From assembly GCA_930367205.1 (NCBI GenBank), contig OV884009.1, positions 102,445,189 to 102,509,188 of the forward strand: DNA of 64,000 nt, written 5' to 3'. Position numbers and translations under genes: made by a program. This DNA is from Acanthosoma haemorrhoidale. Lineage: Eukaryota > Arthropoda > Insecta > Hemiptera > Acanthosomatidae. Shown here one piece after another: positions 44,358 through 54,369 of the stretch. The notes under the pieces were generated by a model, which did not search any database, was not told where the DNA came from, and saw nothing but the letters and a program-made list of their open reading frames with translations. Each line of letters opens with the position of its first letter. The first letter of the stretch is position 1.

Positions 44358-45030
44358 TGTCGGGAGTTATCAGATGTGAGGATCCCCAAGGTGGGGAGGA
44401 GACGCCCGCCGTGGGCTAGGGTTGCTACAACCTCTAGCCGCCGTCCGGCGAGCGCCTAGAAACAGATAAAACGGGTGGACCTGTTGTCTTTCACCTCTTC
44501 CGGCGGCCTAGTCGGCGGGCAGCTTAATTCGGTTTGATCTGACTCCATAGGATCTTAGAAGGTGTGCCCCGATAGTGCACTATGTTCAGGAGAAGAGGGA
44601 CAGGGTAGGTTTATAGGTAGTTTATGTGGTCTTGGAATGACCACGAATTCACACTCGGTATCTAAGGGTAGGCGAAAACCGTCCGGATCCCAAAGGAGAA
44701 TGTGAGCTGGAGAGAAGCAGACTGGATGCCGTGGCCTTACAAACTTTACCTAGTAGCGTCTCCCACGGAAACCGTCGTCAGCGAGGGAGAGGTCTCTCCC
44801 ATGGAGGTGCTAGTTTTAGCGAGACGAAGGCAGAGATTCCCACTAAAAAGGTGTGGAGTCTGACAACCCGTGGGTGTGACAAAGTGTTCCAAGTTCCGTT
44901 TCTGGACGTTCTGAAAACTGCCCCAAGACGGCCCGGTTATATAGGCAGGCCAGCCGTGGTGGGGGGTGTTCCCTCACCTCCGGCTGTTTCCCCCACTAGC
45001 TTCCCCCTCTCCCTCTTACTTGACGCGTTA
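44358..45030 (-). repeat. LTR of the TGACGCC…CGACA family, minus-oriented
   Basis: About 670 bp match the reverse complement of 51995-52781 over most of their length, including 'gtttataggtagtttatgtgg', 'gaccacgaattcacactc' and 'tgctagttttagcgagacg'. On the minus strand CTATATAAC near 44945 is a TATA box in the position seen in the sister copy. The outer end TGTCGGGAG at 44358 fits; the other end near 45028 is less sharp. It lies in inverse orientation to the sister, with no internal region attached. Confidence 0.7.
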
Positions 45031-45529
45031 AGGTCTTTATTAAACTATGGAAACATAGATAGATATTTTCTGGGCCAAGAAGAGGGGAACGTCTAATTAT
45101 TCGTAATTAAGAGGTTGTCACAACAACACATATTAAAGACAAAGAAGGAAACATACTCAAAAGGGGACATACTGTAAATATGATGCCAGTACTTAGCCAG
45201 AAGAGACCAGCGAGAATACTAACATTGATGAGGAGGATTTAATTAGTTAAAACGAATTGGAGTAGCCTAAAGACAGGTGTCTGCAGCGGCAGCCAACCTC
45301 TGGATGGGATTTAGTCTGATCGGTATGGATTGACGAAATCACTCCGTACGTTGTGAAATGTATGTTAAAATATGTCCCGTCTCTTCAATAAGCTTAGATG
45401 CATTAGAAATGTGAAAAAAAATAGGATTCTATCATTATCGCTGGCCATTTATATCAATAAAAAAAAACATTTTAGAGACAAGCGTGCCCAATGAATTGCA
45501 TTCTAAGACACAGGCGAGGATAAGAATAC
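45031..45529. other. Spacer, no recognised content
   Basis: It contains only short chance frames. No repeat or RNA feature is supported. Confidence 0.4.
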
Positions 45530-46200
45530 TGATGTAACAAAAACTGGGGAAAGAGCAATATGGTTTTCGCTCAGATCGAAGCACAGAGAACCTGATTTTT
45601 ACAATAAGACATGTAATGGTAGCATTAATAGAAAAAGGTAATGAATGTGTTTTTTGTAGATCTCGCAAAAGCTTTTGATTTGGCACAGAAGTTAGACATT
45701 AAGAAGGTTTTTACGTAACAGGGAGTCTAAAATGGTCTCAAGAAAAGCACTATGAACTTGTACGTGGGCATTAAATGGGTAGTAAGAACAAGTAAAAGTT
45801 CCTATAAAATTAATATTCTGCAGAACGAAAGGTATAAAACAAGGTTTTATAACAGCTTTAGCCTGTTATTTAAATCAGTGTGATTTCTCAATAGTGAAGA
45901 TAAGGCCATTCAACCTTGGCCATAGAAAACTGCAGTCTACCCTATTGGCCAACGTAGCATTTTCTGAAGACCTGGTTGAGCTCGGCAGTAATTACCACCG
46001 CATCTAATATAATCTGGGAGTAGTGAAGGATAAATTATTAAATTTTAGAATGACAATTGATGGGAGGAAGACAAAGGTTGGGATACGAGAACGTGGAGAC
46101 CAATTGGTGAGGTCGGGTGGCTAGAAGATTGAAAAGTTAAAAAGTTTTAAATATCCAGGACCATAGTTGGACGAACATTGCTTTGGCTCGTAGCTTAAGG
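45530..46200 (+). pseudogene. LINE reverse-transcriptase relic
   Basis: The plus strand reads VFFVDLAKAFDLA (first catalytic Asp of a LINE RT), preceded by 'caatatggttttcgctcagatcgaagcacagagaa' coding for YGFRSDRSTEN-like residues in another frame. A GIKQG-type block follows near 45835. Stops and frameshifts occur every few tens of codons. It is not closely similar to LINE-1 or LINE-2 here, and the clade is unclear. Confidence 0.55.
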
Positions 46201-46241
46201 AAATAATAAAGTCAGATAGTAGGCTCATTCAGCTCACTGAG

Positions 46242-46290
46242 GGATTTGAAGCCAGTACCTGTTGCGTAACCACTACACCACATGAGAAGC
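46242..46290 (-). repeat. tRNA-derived SINE head
   Basis: On the minus strand TGGTGTAGTGGTTACGC (A box, 46280-46264) is followed by GGCTTCAAATCC (B box, 46253-46242). The order and spacing fit an RNA polymerase III promoter of a tRNA-derived SINE. A full tRNA cloverleaf is not evident. Confidence 0.5.
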
Positions 46291-46302
46291 CCTCAGATGC
46301 AA

Positions 46303-46486
46303 TGGCGTGACCAGGATTTGTTTCGGCTAAGAACAATAATTCAATTGGTATTCACACTCAATAATATTTATAATAAATTCATTGTATTTTAAGTCACTTT
46401 AGTCCACAAGTCTTATATATATTTCTTATTTTATTTTGGTGTGGGTGTAACCCCCACTCCATCCCCCTGGCTACGCCCCTTTATTA
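46303..46486. mobile_element. MITE-like element with GGCGTRGCCAGG ends
   Basis: The left end TGGCGTGACCAGGATTTG and the right end, read inward on the other strand, AGGGGCGTAGCCAGGGGGA are inverted copies around an AT-rich core of about 150 bp. The GGGCGTAGCCAGG motif is one I associate with widespread short repeats in invertebrates. No transposase and no clear target duplication are visible. Confidence 0.45.
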
Positions 46487-46872
46487 GTGAGGGAGCTCAC
46501 TAGCTGTCAGTCAACTCACCTATCACAAGCCAGACATAAGTATGCTCTTTGGTCTTGGTTGAAACATCTTGAGTAATTGGTTTCATCCTGTATTCTTATA
46601 GTGTTGTTCGTATCTGTAACGTTTGTACTGTCTTAGTGAACACAGATATCCCGCCTAAGTTATACTAGAATTCAGGAGGATGTCTCAGGTATACTGAATT
46701 GTTTAAATTAATTGATGAGACATGTCACTTCATGGTATATGAACGCATTATCTATTCATACTATCACTAATTAATGGAGAGTACTTACCATTTAATAATT
46801 GAAGTTACATTGATGAATTATGTTTTCAATTTATTTCTATAACAAAGATGGAATCATTCTTTTACCTATACT

Positions 46873-47812
46873 ACTCAACTTACATTGCTGTGTAATTGTT
46901 GGACACAACATTTTTGCTCAATGTTGCCATGCAATCAAATAGTTATTACTTGTTAAATTCAAATTGGTAAATGTGCATATTTCATGAATTAACTAATGAC
47001 ATTTTATCGTGATTAATATTTAACACTTTTGTTGTGCACTTATATTATTTTAACTTGTCAATGGTATGTTTCCTTTTATATATAAATACCATTTTTCTAA
47101 CCAAGGTTTCTTCTTTGATGGGGAGTAGTGATATTGATGCCCTGAGTTTTATGTTCTTACCTCAATGATATATGAATGGATTTACATTTACATTGTTCAT
47201 ACCTATGATACCGATAGATTATTTATTTCAATTTGTAACAGAATCATGTTTAAAGTTTACAGATTTAAGATACAATGATCTTGTACTGTTGATAGAGATA
47301 ATTTTGATTAATTAGTTTTTATTATTCCACATGGATGGTATTAGAACAGTCACACACAGTTGAAAGGGTGATATTTCATTTTGTATTTAAATGGTTTTTG
47401 TCTTACATAGTTGGTATATACCAGGAATAATAGACATGTTCCATAGTATCTTGCTTTGTTTCTATAATTAAAGTAAATAGAATTTTTGTGGCTCTGTATA
47501 GAGTTAAATAGAATGTTTTAGTTGGCTCTAAATATGGCATGGTATTAATGTCAATTGGCAACGGCAGTGTCAATTCTAATACCATTAGAAAAATGGTATT
47601 TATATATAAAAGGAAACATACCATTGACAAGTTAAAATAATATAAGTGCACAACAAAAGTGTTAAATATTAATCACGATAAAATGTCATTAGTTAATTCA
47701 TGAAATATGCACATTTACCAATTTGAATTTAACAAGTAATAACTATTTGATTGCATGGCAACATTGAGCAAAAATGTTGTGTCCAACAATTACACAGCAA
47801 TGTAAGTTGAGT
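46873..47812. repeat. Perfect 228-bp inverted repeat around a 484-bp spacer
   Basis: Arms 46873-47100 and 47585-47812 are exact reverse complements over all 228 bases by direct reading; similarity stops sharply at both inner and outer edges. The spacer 47101-47584 is AT-rich and has no long frame. No target duplication or transposase is found. A transcript would fold into a long perfect hairpin. It could be a foldback or MITE-type element, a recent inverted duplication, a hairpin-RNA locus, or an assembly artefact. Confidence 0.95.
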
Positions 47813-48473
47813 CACACATTATTAATTAAAACTTACTGTGGTTTCCAATGATAAACAGAAGTCTAGTGGAGCATGCCAGGCTCCAGGTCAGTCCTCTTCC
47901 CATTCACACTTGGCCAAGTGGTGTCTGCATTCAACAAGAAAGTGTCTACCACCTTTCAGTTTGGGTCAAGTTACGTAAAAGAGGGAAACATGTAGTTCCT
48001 CTTCTTTAGCCATCTACCCGCCTTAATTATATTTATAAAAGGAAAAATGAAAAATATGAAGGAAATTCGGTGTTAACATTTCCAAATTTTACATATAGAT
48101 TTCAATTAAATTGTATAATTATAACCTAAAGATATTAATGCATGAAGGGAGGAATGTGAAGATGACCACCTAAGGTTAGTAGCTACCTCTCTGACCCCAA
48201 AATCCAGGTCAGGCTGCCTCCCTTCCTTTTAACATTATATCACATCACTCGTAAATATTATTGGAACTACATGTTTTCAATTAACATAAAGTAAAATATT
48301 CCTTAATTCTTCATAAGATATGGGGACACATTTTTCCACCTTTAATTGTAAATATTTTAATGAAATATATTTGTTTTCTCATTGAACTATTCTAATCTTC
48401 TTCAAACAAATGGATCTTTGAACCAAAATGTTATGTTGCATCTTTAGACTGGAAAAGATTAGATTCTTTGAAA
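47813..48473. other. Spacer with faint coding-like minus-strand segment
   Basis: At 47870-48000 the minus strand reads GGRHFLVECRHHLAKCEWEED in one frame without a start, protein-like but unrecognised. No other feature is supported. The following minus-strand TM frame is at 48785-48474. Confidence 0.3.
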
Positions 48474-48785
48474 TCAAATTTGTTTTCTTCTTCCTCGCCA
48501 ATAGAGATTTCTTGATCTTTTCGGTTCTTCTTTTATCCCCAAGATGTCAGAATCATATTCCATTACCTCCAGGGGTTTCTCTTCAGGTTCATTGTATTGT
48601 TGATAAGCAATGGCTCTGGCTGGCCTCTTCTTGTAGGAGAACAAACTATAAGTCCCACAAATCAAGGAGATGAAATTCTCCAGAAAGATGAGAATTACGA
48701 TTGGCAGTTCTTGCTTGGTAGTGGTTATTGTACTGGAATGTTCATTTCTGGTAAAATTGATTTCTAAAAATAGGGCACCCTCCAA
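48474..48785 (-). CDS. Unrecognised small frame with one membrane segment
   Basis: A 103-codon frame on the minus strand. After an N-terminal part with an NFT glycosylation-type site (EINFTRNEHSS), a hydrophobic stretch ELPIVILIFLENFISLICG and TYSLFSY looks like one membrane helix. A basic/acidic tail follows (YKKRPARAIAYQQYNEPEEK, then KPLEVMEYDSDILG). That order (outside, helix, KKRP, charged tail) suggests the end of a type I membrane protein or an envelope-like glycoprotein. Upstream in another frame is CDWGAGPSMTPVVFGGC, so it may be the end of a longer frameshifted gene. I cannot name a family. Confidence 0.35.
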   Translation of the reverse strand: MEGALFLEINFTRNEHSSTITTTKQELPIVILIFLENFISLICGTYSLFSYKKRPARAIAYQQYNEPEEKPLEVMEYDSDILGIKEEPKRSRNLYWRGRRKQI

Positions 48786-50335
48786 ATACCACAGGGGTCA
48801 TGGAAGGACCAGCACCCCAGTCACATTTACGAGCTACAAAAATTCTATATAAAGTTGAGAATGCACCCTTATGATCCCATTTCCTATTCTAAACTTTCCC
48901 GATAGTTTGGGATTAAAGTCACGGAACGACACAAGAGATGGTAGACTTTTTGCAAAATGATTATAAAAACAAGATTTGTGTGGATCCTAAAAGGGCCCCA
49001 CAATACTCGGAGGGTTAATAGTTATATGGTTTCAATTTATATTTTCTTTGTTTTAGACTTTTTATTACAACTTTTTCCTTGACAATTTTAAAATAACATT
49101 TTGAAAAAATACTTTCTTGAAAAAGTTTTAAATTCAATAAGTTTCTTTTGAAATAAAATCTTGATTTCTAAAATAGGTTTCTCATCAACCACACTACAAT
49201 AGCTATCACTATCAACCAAATATTGCAGGTATGCTTCCTTGTGTGATTGATCTACTTACAGAATTATAATACTTATTCCAGCCACTGGCGGTAATGGCAC
49301 TAATATATGAAGTCACACAGACTGTGTTTTCTATATGCCCAATGATACATTACTGCAGGTTCTGTCACTGTACTATTGTAGAACACTAATGGACTACTAT
49401 GGCAAAACATGAATTGGGCATATATTTATACAAAAAAATAAGTATAGTTCTTAACAGTGAAACTCATCTAATAAGTAGGTCCCACATTTTCAAATAAAAC
49501 TACACTATACATAGAACTGACAAGAGGCCACTAAGGGGTCATAATACCGTCAACCAATTTAACATTATTTCACTCACTTACAAACCTGCCATGTTCAGCT
49601 ATACTGACGTAAGGCTATTGCTTTCTCAGCAGTTCATTTTCCCCTGAAGCTTGTCCATCACATGATGTTTTTACTGACTTTTTCACTTTACCATACCAAC
49701 TTTTCTGGCTAGAGAAGATTTTAATTTTAAAAGACGAAGTAAAATTCAATGATTCGAAATTTAAACCTTTCTGAAATTCACCTCCCCTACTGGCCCATTC
49801 TCATACGAAGCAACCGATCCTACTGGTTTCCTTTATTTGAATAGGGATTAATCCCATGTATCATACCATCATAACTAAATTTGATTGGATTCACTCTCCT
49901 ACTCACAGTACAGAATTACTAGCTGTTCTAGCCTTAAATGAAGATCCCTTGGTATGGAAATGGAAGTGCAGTTTCCACCAGGATCGGTAGACTGGAAATA
50001 TTTTTAGGAATCATTCACTTAAAACATGAGCTTAAATTAAATTCAAACAACATACATATGGAAATTACTTATCATCCATTTCTACTGAGGATGGTAGCCT
50101 GTGGAAGTCAATTTCTACATTGTTGAAGTACTTTCTGGTCTCTTAGCGATTTCGAGTCTCCAGACACTGGTTACATTACAGGTAACCAAATAAGACTTTC
50201 CTGGTAACGTTTCTGCAATAGTTTTTCCTCATCAACATCTTAAAAACTAACAATATGACCAGCTTTTATAACAACACTAGACGTAACAACATTCTACTCC
50301 ACCAATGATGTTCATACCCCTAGAGGTCCTGAATG
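48786..50335. other. AT-rich spacer, no recognised content
   Basis: Short frames only. The part after 49650 may belong to the LINE relic that follows, but I cannot align motifs. Confidence 0.4.
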
Positions 50336-51075
50336 AAATCAAACACCTGCCAAAGTGAAAATGCAATCTCTTAGTCCTCCAGGTTACGATTCCATCTCCA
50401 GCGAAATATTTCAACATCTTCCCCAAATGGAATTGGTGTTGCTTGTTGGCGTGTTGTTATTTAAATTATGAACATGTTGCTCACTACATAGCAAACAGTA
50501 TAATCCATCAGGAATAATTAAATTAAAAATTCATTCTTTTTGACTAATTAATTTTAATGCTATTATAAATATAATTAATTCCATAGTGATAATAAACATG
50601 TGCTGGGATAGTGAAAAGGTTACAGGGGGTTATCTCTTTTCTATTAAATATTGATGAATTTATTAGAATACTAATCTAATGGATTCAATATTAATGAATA
50701 CAATATCAGCAGTGTTATACATACAGCACCATCACAAAGTAAAGAGAGGCTTCAACAATGAATTCAGATCATACCAGAACATTTAATATACACAGAGACA
50801 GATCTAAATCAGAGACCTCAATGACTCCTGCCTTTGTCACTCAAAGCTCAAAAGTCAGCTCCATCACTTCTGCAGTTTTTATTCAGCTGAACTGAACGCA
50901 ATCATCTCAGCTCTCCTTTAATGTATGACCTCGCCGATGGTTGACGTAGTAATTGTGTCAAATTCCATTAGTAAACTCTAAGTACTTAACTGCATGTGTT
51001 CTGACCACACCTTCATTTAGCAAATTCATGAATACCTAACAAAGTGGGCTGAAATTTAAGACAGTAAATTTTATG
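50336..51075 (+). pseudogene. LINE relic with RT fingers and RNase H
   Basis: The plus strand reads SPPGYDSISSEIFQHLPQMEL at 50376-50438 (RT fingers block, usually PGYDGIS.EI…LP). Further on come IYTQRQI and FYSAELNAIISALL, then VDVVIVSNSISKL and IHEYLTKWAE, which is RNase H as carried by I/Jockey-group LINEs (YSAEL…AI..AL; SDS.SSL). The catalytic RT part between is deleted or unreadable. It is dead and distinct from LINE-1 and LINE-2, which lack RNase H here. Confidence 0.6.
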
Positions 51076-51339
51076 TGGAGGATATAGCAATTTTAAAAAG
51101 TATAATAATAGTCGTAAGAGAATTTTCATAAATTTATTGTTTGTTAAAATGCTGTTACATTTTTCTTTGTAAATATTAACCAAAAACGAACATATGATAA
51201 TCTAAAAACAATATATTTCATTTCTGAATACAATAACTTATGGTTTAATTGTCAAAACTAATTGATAATTTTATAATTAATTTGTATCAATACATCAAAA
51301 CAGTTACAACTTACATATACCTGTATCATACATAAATGT

Positions 51340-51580
51340 TTGAAATAATTGACTTCAGTCCTCATCATTAAATTCATGACCCATCCTCTCTTCCAAACTC
51401 AAAACTGAATCCTTTCCTCCCTTCTACTGGTGACTGCTTACTCTTGCCTCTCCTCTAGCCCTTTTTCTTTGTTCTGGTCAATGAATCCTTATATCTAACT
51501 GATGGTCATAAACTTTGATTCTTCCACCTTCCCAGGTCATTTCTTCTTCTTTCAAATCCTTATTTAAATCTAACATATTC
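51340..51580 (-). pseudogene. Decayed unrecognised minus-strand frame
   Basis: The minus strand reads MLDLNKDLKEEEMTWEGGR then IKVYDHQLDIRIH, a TGA, PEQRKRARGEARVSSHQ, a TAG, and KDSVLSLEERMGHEFNDED. The composition is protein-like (charged, acidic end) but no family is recognised. It could be part of the same decayed gene as the membrane frame at 48785. From 51580 to 51994 nothing is seen. Confidence 0.3.
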
Positions 51581-51994
51581 TTACAATACAATACTGTAGA
51601 ACAAAGTTTTTTTTCCATTTCATTTCAACATATTCACAACTTAGGATCCAATATTAAATAAAAACTTTATAATTATTGTGTATACAGTACCTAAGATGTA
51701 CCTTAGAGTATACAGTACATGATTTAGATCATTTTTATTCACATCTTCTGATCAGACCTTGTGTCATAGAAAAACACTATATATAACCACCACTAGACAT
51801 TTGAGACTGGGATCTGCCTCCTGCGAGGAGCCCACAAGTTCTGGTCTGTCCCCCCTGCGCTCTCTCTCTGCCCCACATCAGTATATACCCTATTGTGGCC
51901 ACCTCTTGATTATAAATAATTATAAGTCACTCTCTTCTCAACCAGATCATGTCATATCTATCATTTTTTCCATATGTTTAATAAATTAAGCTTA

Positions 51995-52781
51995 TGACGC
52001 CAGTCGGAGAGTGGGGGGATAAGTAGTGGGGATACAGTCGTAGGTGGGGAGTTATCCCTACCCTACTGGCTGGCCTCCTATATAAGCCTGAGCCCCTGAG
52101 TCGGAGCTCAGACAAGAAAGAACCGGGACCTTGAACATTTCTCTCTCTCTCTGCACTGGCGCCTGCGGCTCTACTCAAAACCATGGACTTCTCATTCAAC
52201 TACCTCTGCATCTCTTTCTCTCCTCAACTCGCTATGTTTTAGCCCGGCTTTGTCAGACCTCACACCTTCCTAGTGAGATTCTCTGCCTTCGTCTCGCTAA
52301 AACTAGCACCTCCTTGGGAGATACCTCTCCCTCGCGGACGACGGTTGCTGTGGCCCTGCAAATTTTACCAGCAGTGTCTCCCATTGCAATCCAGTCTGCC
52401 TCTCTCCGGTTCACACTCGCCTTTGGGATCCGGACTGTTTTCGCCTACCCTTAGATACTGAGTGTGAATTCGTGGTCATTCCAAGACCACATAAACTACC
52501 TATAAACCTACCCTGTACCTCTTCTCGTGAACACTGCTCTGTCGGGGCACACACACCTTCTAAAGATCTTATGGAGTCAGATCAAAGCGAATTAGGCTGC
52601 CCTACCGACTAGGCCGGGGGCCAGGGTGAAAGACCCACCCAAGGTCCACCCGCCTATCTCTTTCTGGGTGCTCGCCGGACGAGGGCTAAGAGGTTTTAGC
52701 GACCCTAGCCCGCGGCGGGCGTCTCCTCACCACTTTAGGGATAATCAAGTATAAACTGAGCCCCCTAGTGAGTGCCCGACA
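51995..52781 (+). repeat. LTR of the TGACGCC…CGACA family, plus-oriented
   Basis: A 787-bp repeat with TG…CA ends (TGACGCCAGTCGG at 51995; GTGCCCGACA at 52772-52781). A TATA box TATATAAG at 52079-52086 is about 30 bp before 'ctcagacaagaaag', a likely transcription start. The CT run at 52140-52153 is downstream. It aligns with 44358-45030 inverted. No target duplication is evident (CTTA left, TACC right) and no element interior is attached on either side, so it is probably a solo LTR. Confidence 0.7.
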
Positions 52782-52899
52782 TACCCCAAATAATCACCTG
52801 AGGGTTTTACACTGAAATAAACCCCATCAATCCAATACTAAGACAAATTCTTCCTCACATGTACTATTTAATACTACAGTGATACACACAAGTCTGTTT

Positions 52900-53099
52900 T
52901 TACAGCGTCCGTGAGCACCCAGCAATCTCTTCATACCGACTTGTTACCACAGCTATTCTTCATTTTCATAGTGACATTTATGCAGCTCAATTTTAAAACA
53001 TCTAAAATGTGTTTAGGCAAGTTTCTCTTAACTTTTTGCTTGACTGAATCGATTGAAACCCCATTCAGATATCCATCTCGCATCCATAAAGAACATTTT
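52900..53099 (-). pseudogene. Odorant-binding-protein-like exon with in-frame TGA
   Basis: After an acceptor ('gatattttattag' ending at 53100) the minus strand reads KCSLWMRDGYLNGVSID, then SVKQKVKRNLPKHILDVLKL, SC, INVTMKMKNSCGNKSV, a TGA at 52933-52931, and RDCWVLTDAVKTD. Cysteine spacing is C-X36-C-X10-C-X8-C, counting the TGA as one of the eight. This is the C3-C4-C5-C6 pattern of insect odorant-binding proteins (PBP/GOBP family), small secreted carriers of hydrophobic ligands. KMGYL-like and NGVSID-like residues also fit. Exons with the signal peptide, C1 and C2 were not found. The TGA makes it a pseudogene unless the exon ends before it. Confidence 0.5.
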
Positions 53100-54369
53100 C
53101 TAATAAAATATCCCAATATTTGCAAATAATATTTCAACCTGGAAAGAGTCTCATTTCTACCTGGTCTACAGATCCACAAGTTAGAAAAGCTTTGATGTCA
53201 CCCCATATGCTTAGTGGAGATAACAGTTGTATGAAGAATATCACAATGTTCAAAATGTAATAAATCTGAAGTTTCACAGGTGAAACACGCTCACCTTGGC
53301 AAATTCAACTTGCAAGGGGGGGGGCTCCTCTATCTGCCTAACTACTGACTATGAAAAAAAATGAATAGAACTTTTTTGAAAAATATTTGAGAAAAAATGG
53401 AACTTCAAACTGCACCCCCTATACTATCCTTTTTATTCATCTCCACCCTAAAGTAAAAATATCTCTATATGCCACCAATCCTCCCTCATTCCTGCTGGAA
53501 AGACGCCATTTGCAATCAAGCTTCAAAAACATTTTCTGAAAGTTAATACAGTTTGAAATTAATAGCATAATCGAGATAAATAAATGGCCATAAAACAGAT
53601 ATATAATGAAATAATATAATCTTCACAAGCAGAGGAGGCAAGTAAATAATGTTATTTTAAATTAAGAATTTCCCTATCCAGTAGTCCAGATCAATTAAAA
53701 AAATAGGTCTAATTAAGATGTAAATAATAAATTTAACATCGTTAAAAGACTTATGCATGCCATGTTTCCTTACTTTAACCAAAAAAATCTAATTTTTTTT
53801 TTTCCAAAAATAATAATTTGTTCAATTCTAACATATGGAAATTACTAAAGAGTCAAGTGTGATACATCACACATTTAAACCCTTGCTGTACCATTTAGCA
53901 ATCCGTGCTCAATTGGTAGAAGAATATGCGTGCTTAACAGTCCAGTGGGGTGCTTGAGAACAGTTCCAATGCAATACGAGCGGAAATGTGGATGCCTGTG
54001 ATATGTGTGATAAGTCCATTTGTCAATTATTTCTGGTTGCCAGTGGTTTCATGTACAATTTCAAGTCATTTATCAATAAAGCATTTGAGGTTACTCATAT
54101 TCCGAGTAGAAAAAATACGATAATTCTGGAAGCATAAGTTTTCAGAGTTAGTTCAATAAGTGAGCCGTTTACTTTGAAAGTGGCCTAAGTCCAGTTATAC
54201 TTAAATTAAGATATTAATTATTGATAATGTCCGAAGGCCGTGATGATGGTAATTTTAATCAATTAGTATTTAACAAGCTAACCTCAATTTTGGGACAATT
54301 GCATTAGTTGAATAATCAGTACGTTTAATTAATGCAGTTAAGCAAATTAAATATAAAATTTAATATTAA
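53100..54369. other. AT-rich spacer with a weak tRNA-like segment
   Basis: At 53905-53925 'tgctcaattggtagaag' resembles a tRNA D-arm/A box, but the B box further on ('agttccaatgc') is poor. No other odorant-binding-protein exon or repeat could be found. Confidence 0.35.

Noticed and set aside
44731..45096. A 121-codon plus-strand frame in the LTR at 44358
   Set aside because: It lies within a repeat with LTR features and has no motif; the sister copy at 51995 does not preserve the frame.
53890..53990. tRNA gene suggested by 'tgctcaattggtagaag'
   Set aside because: No acceptor-stem pairing or proper T-arm/B box could be placed at the right distance.
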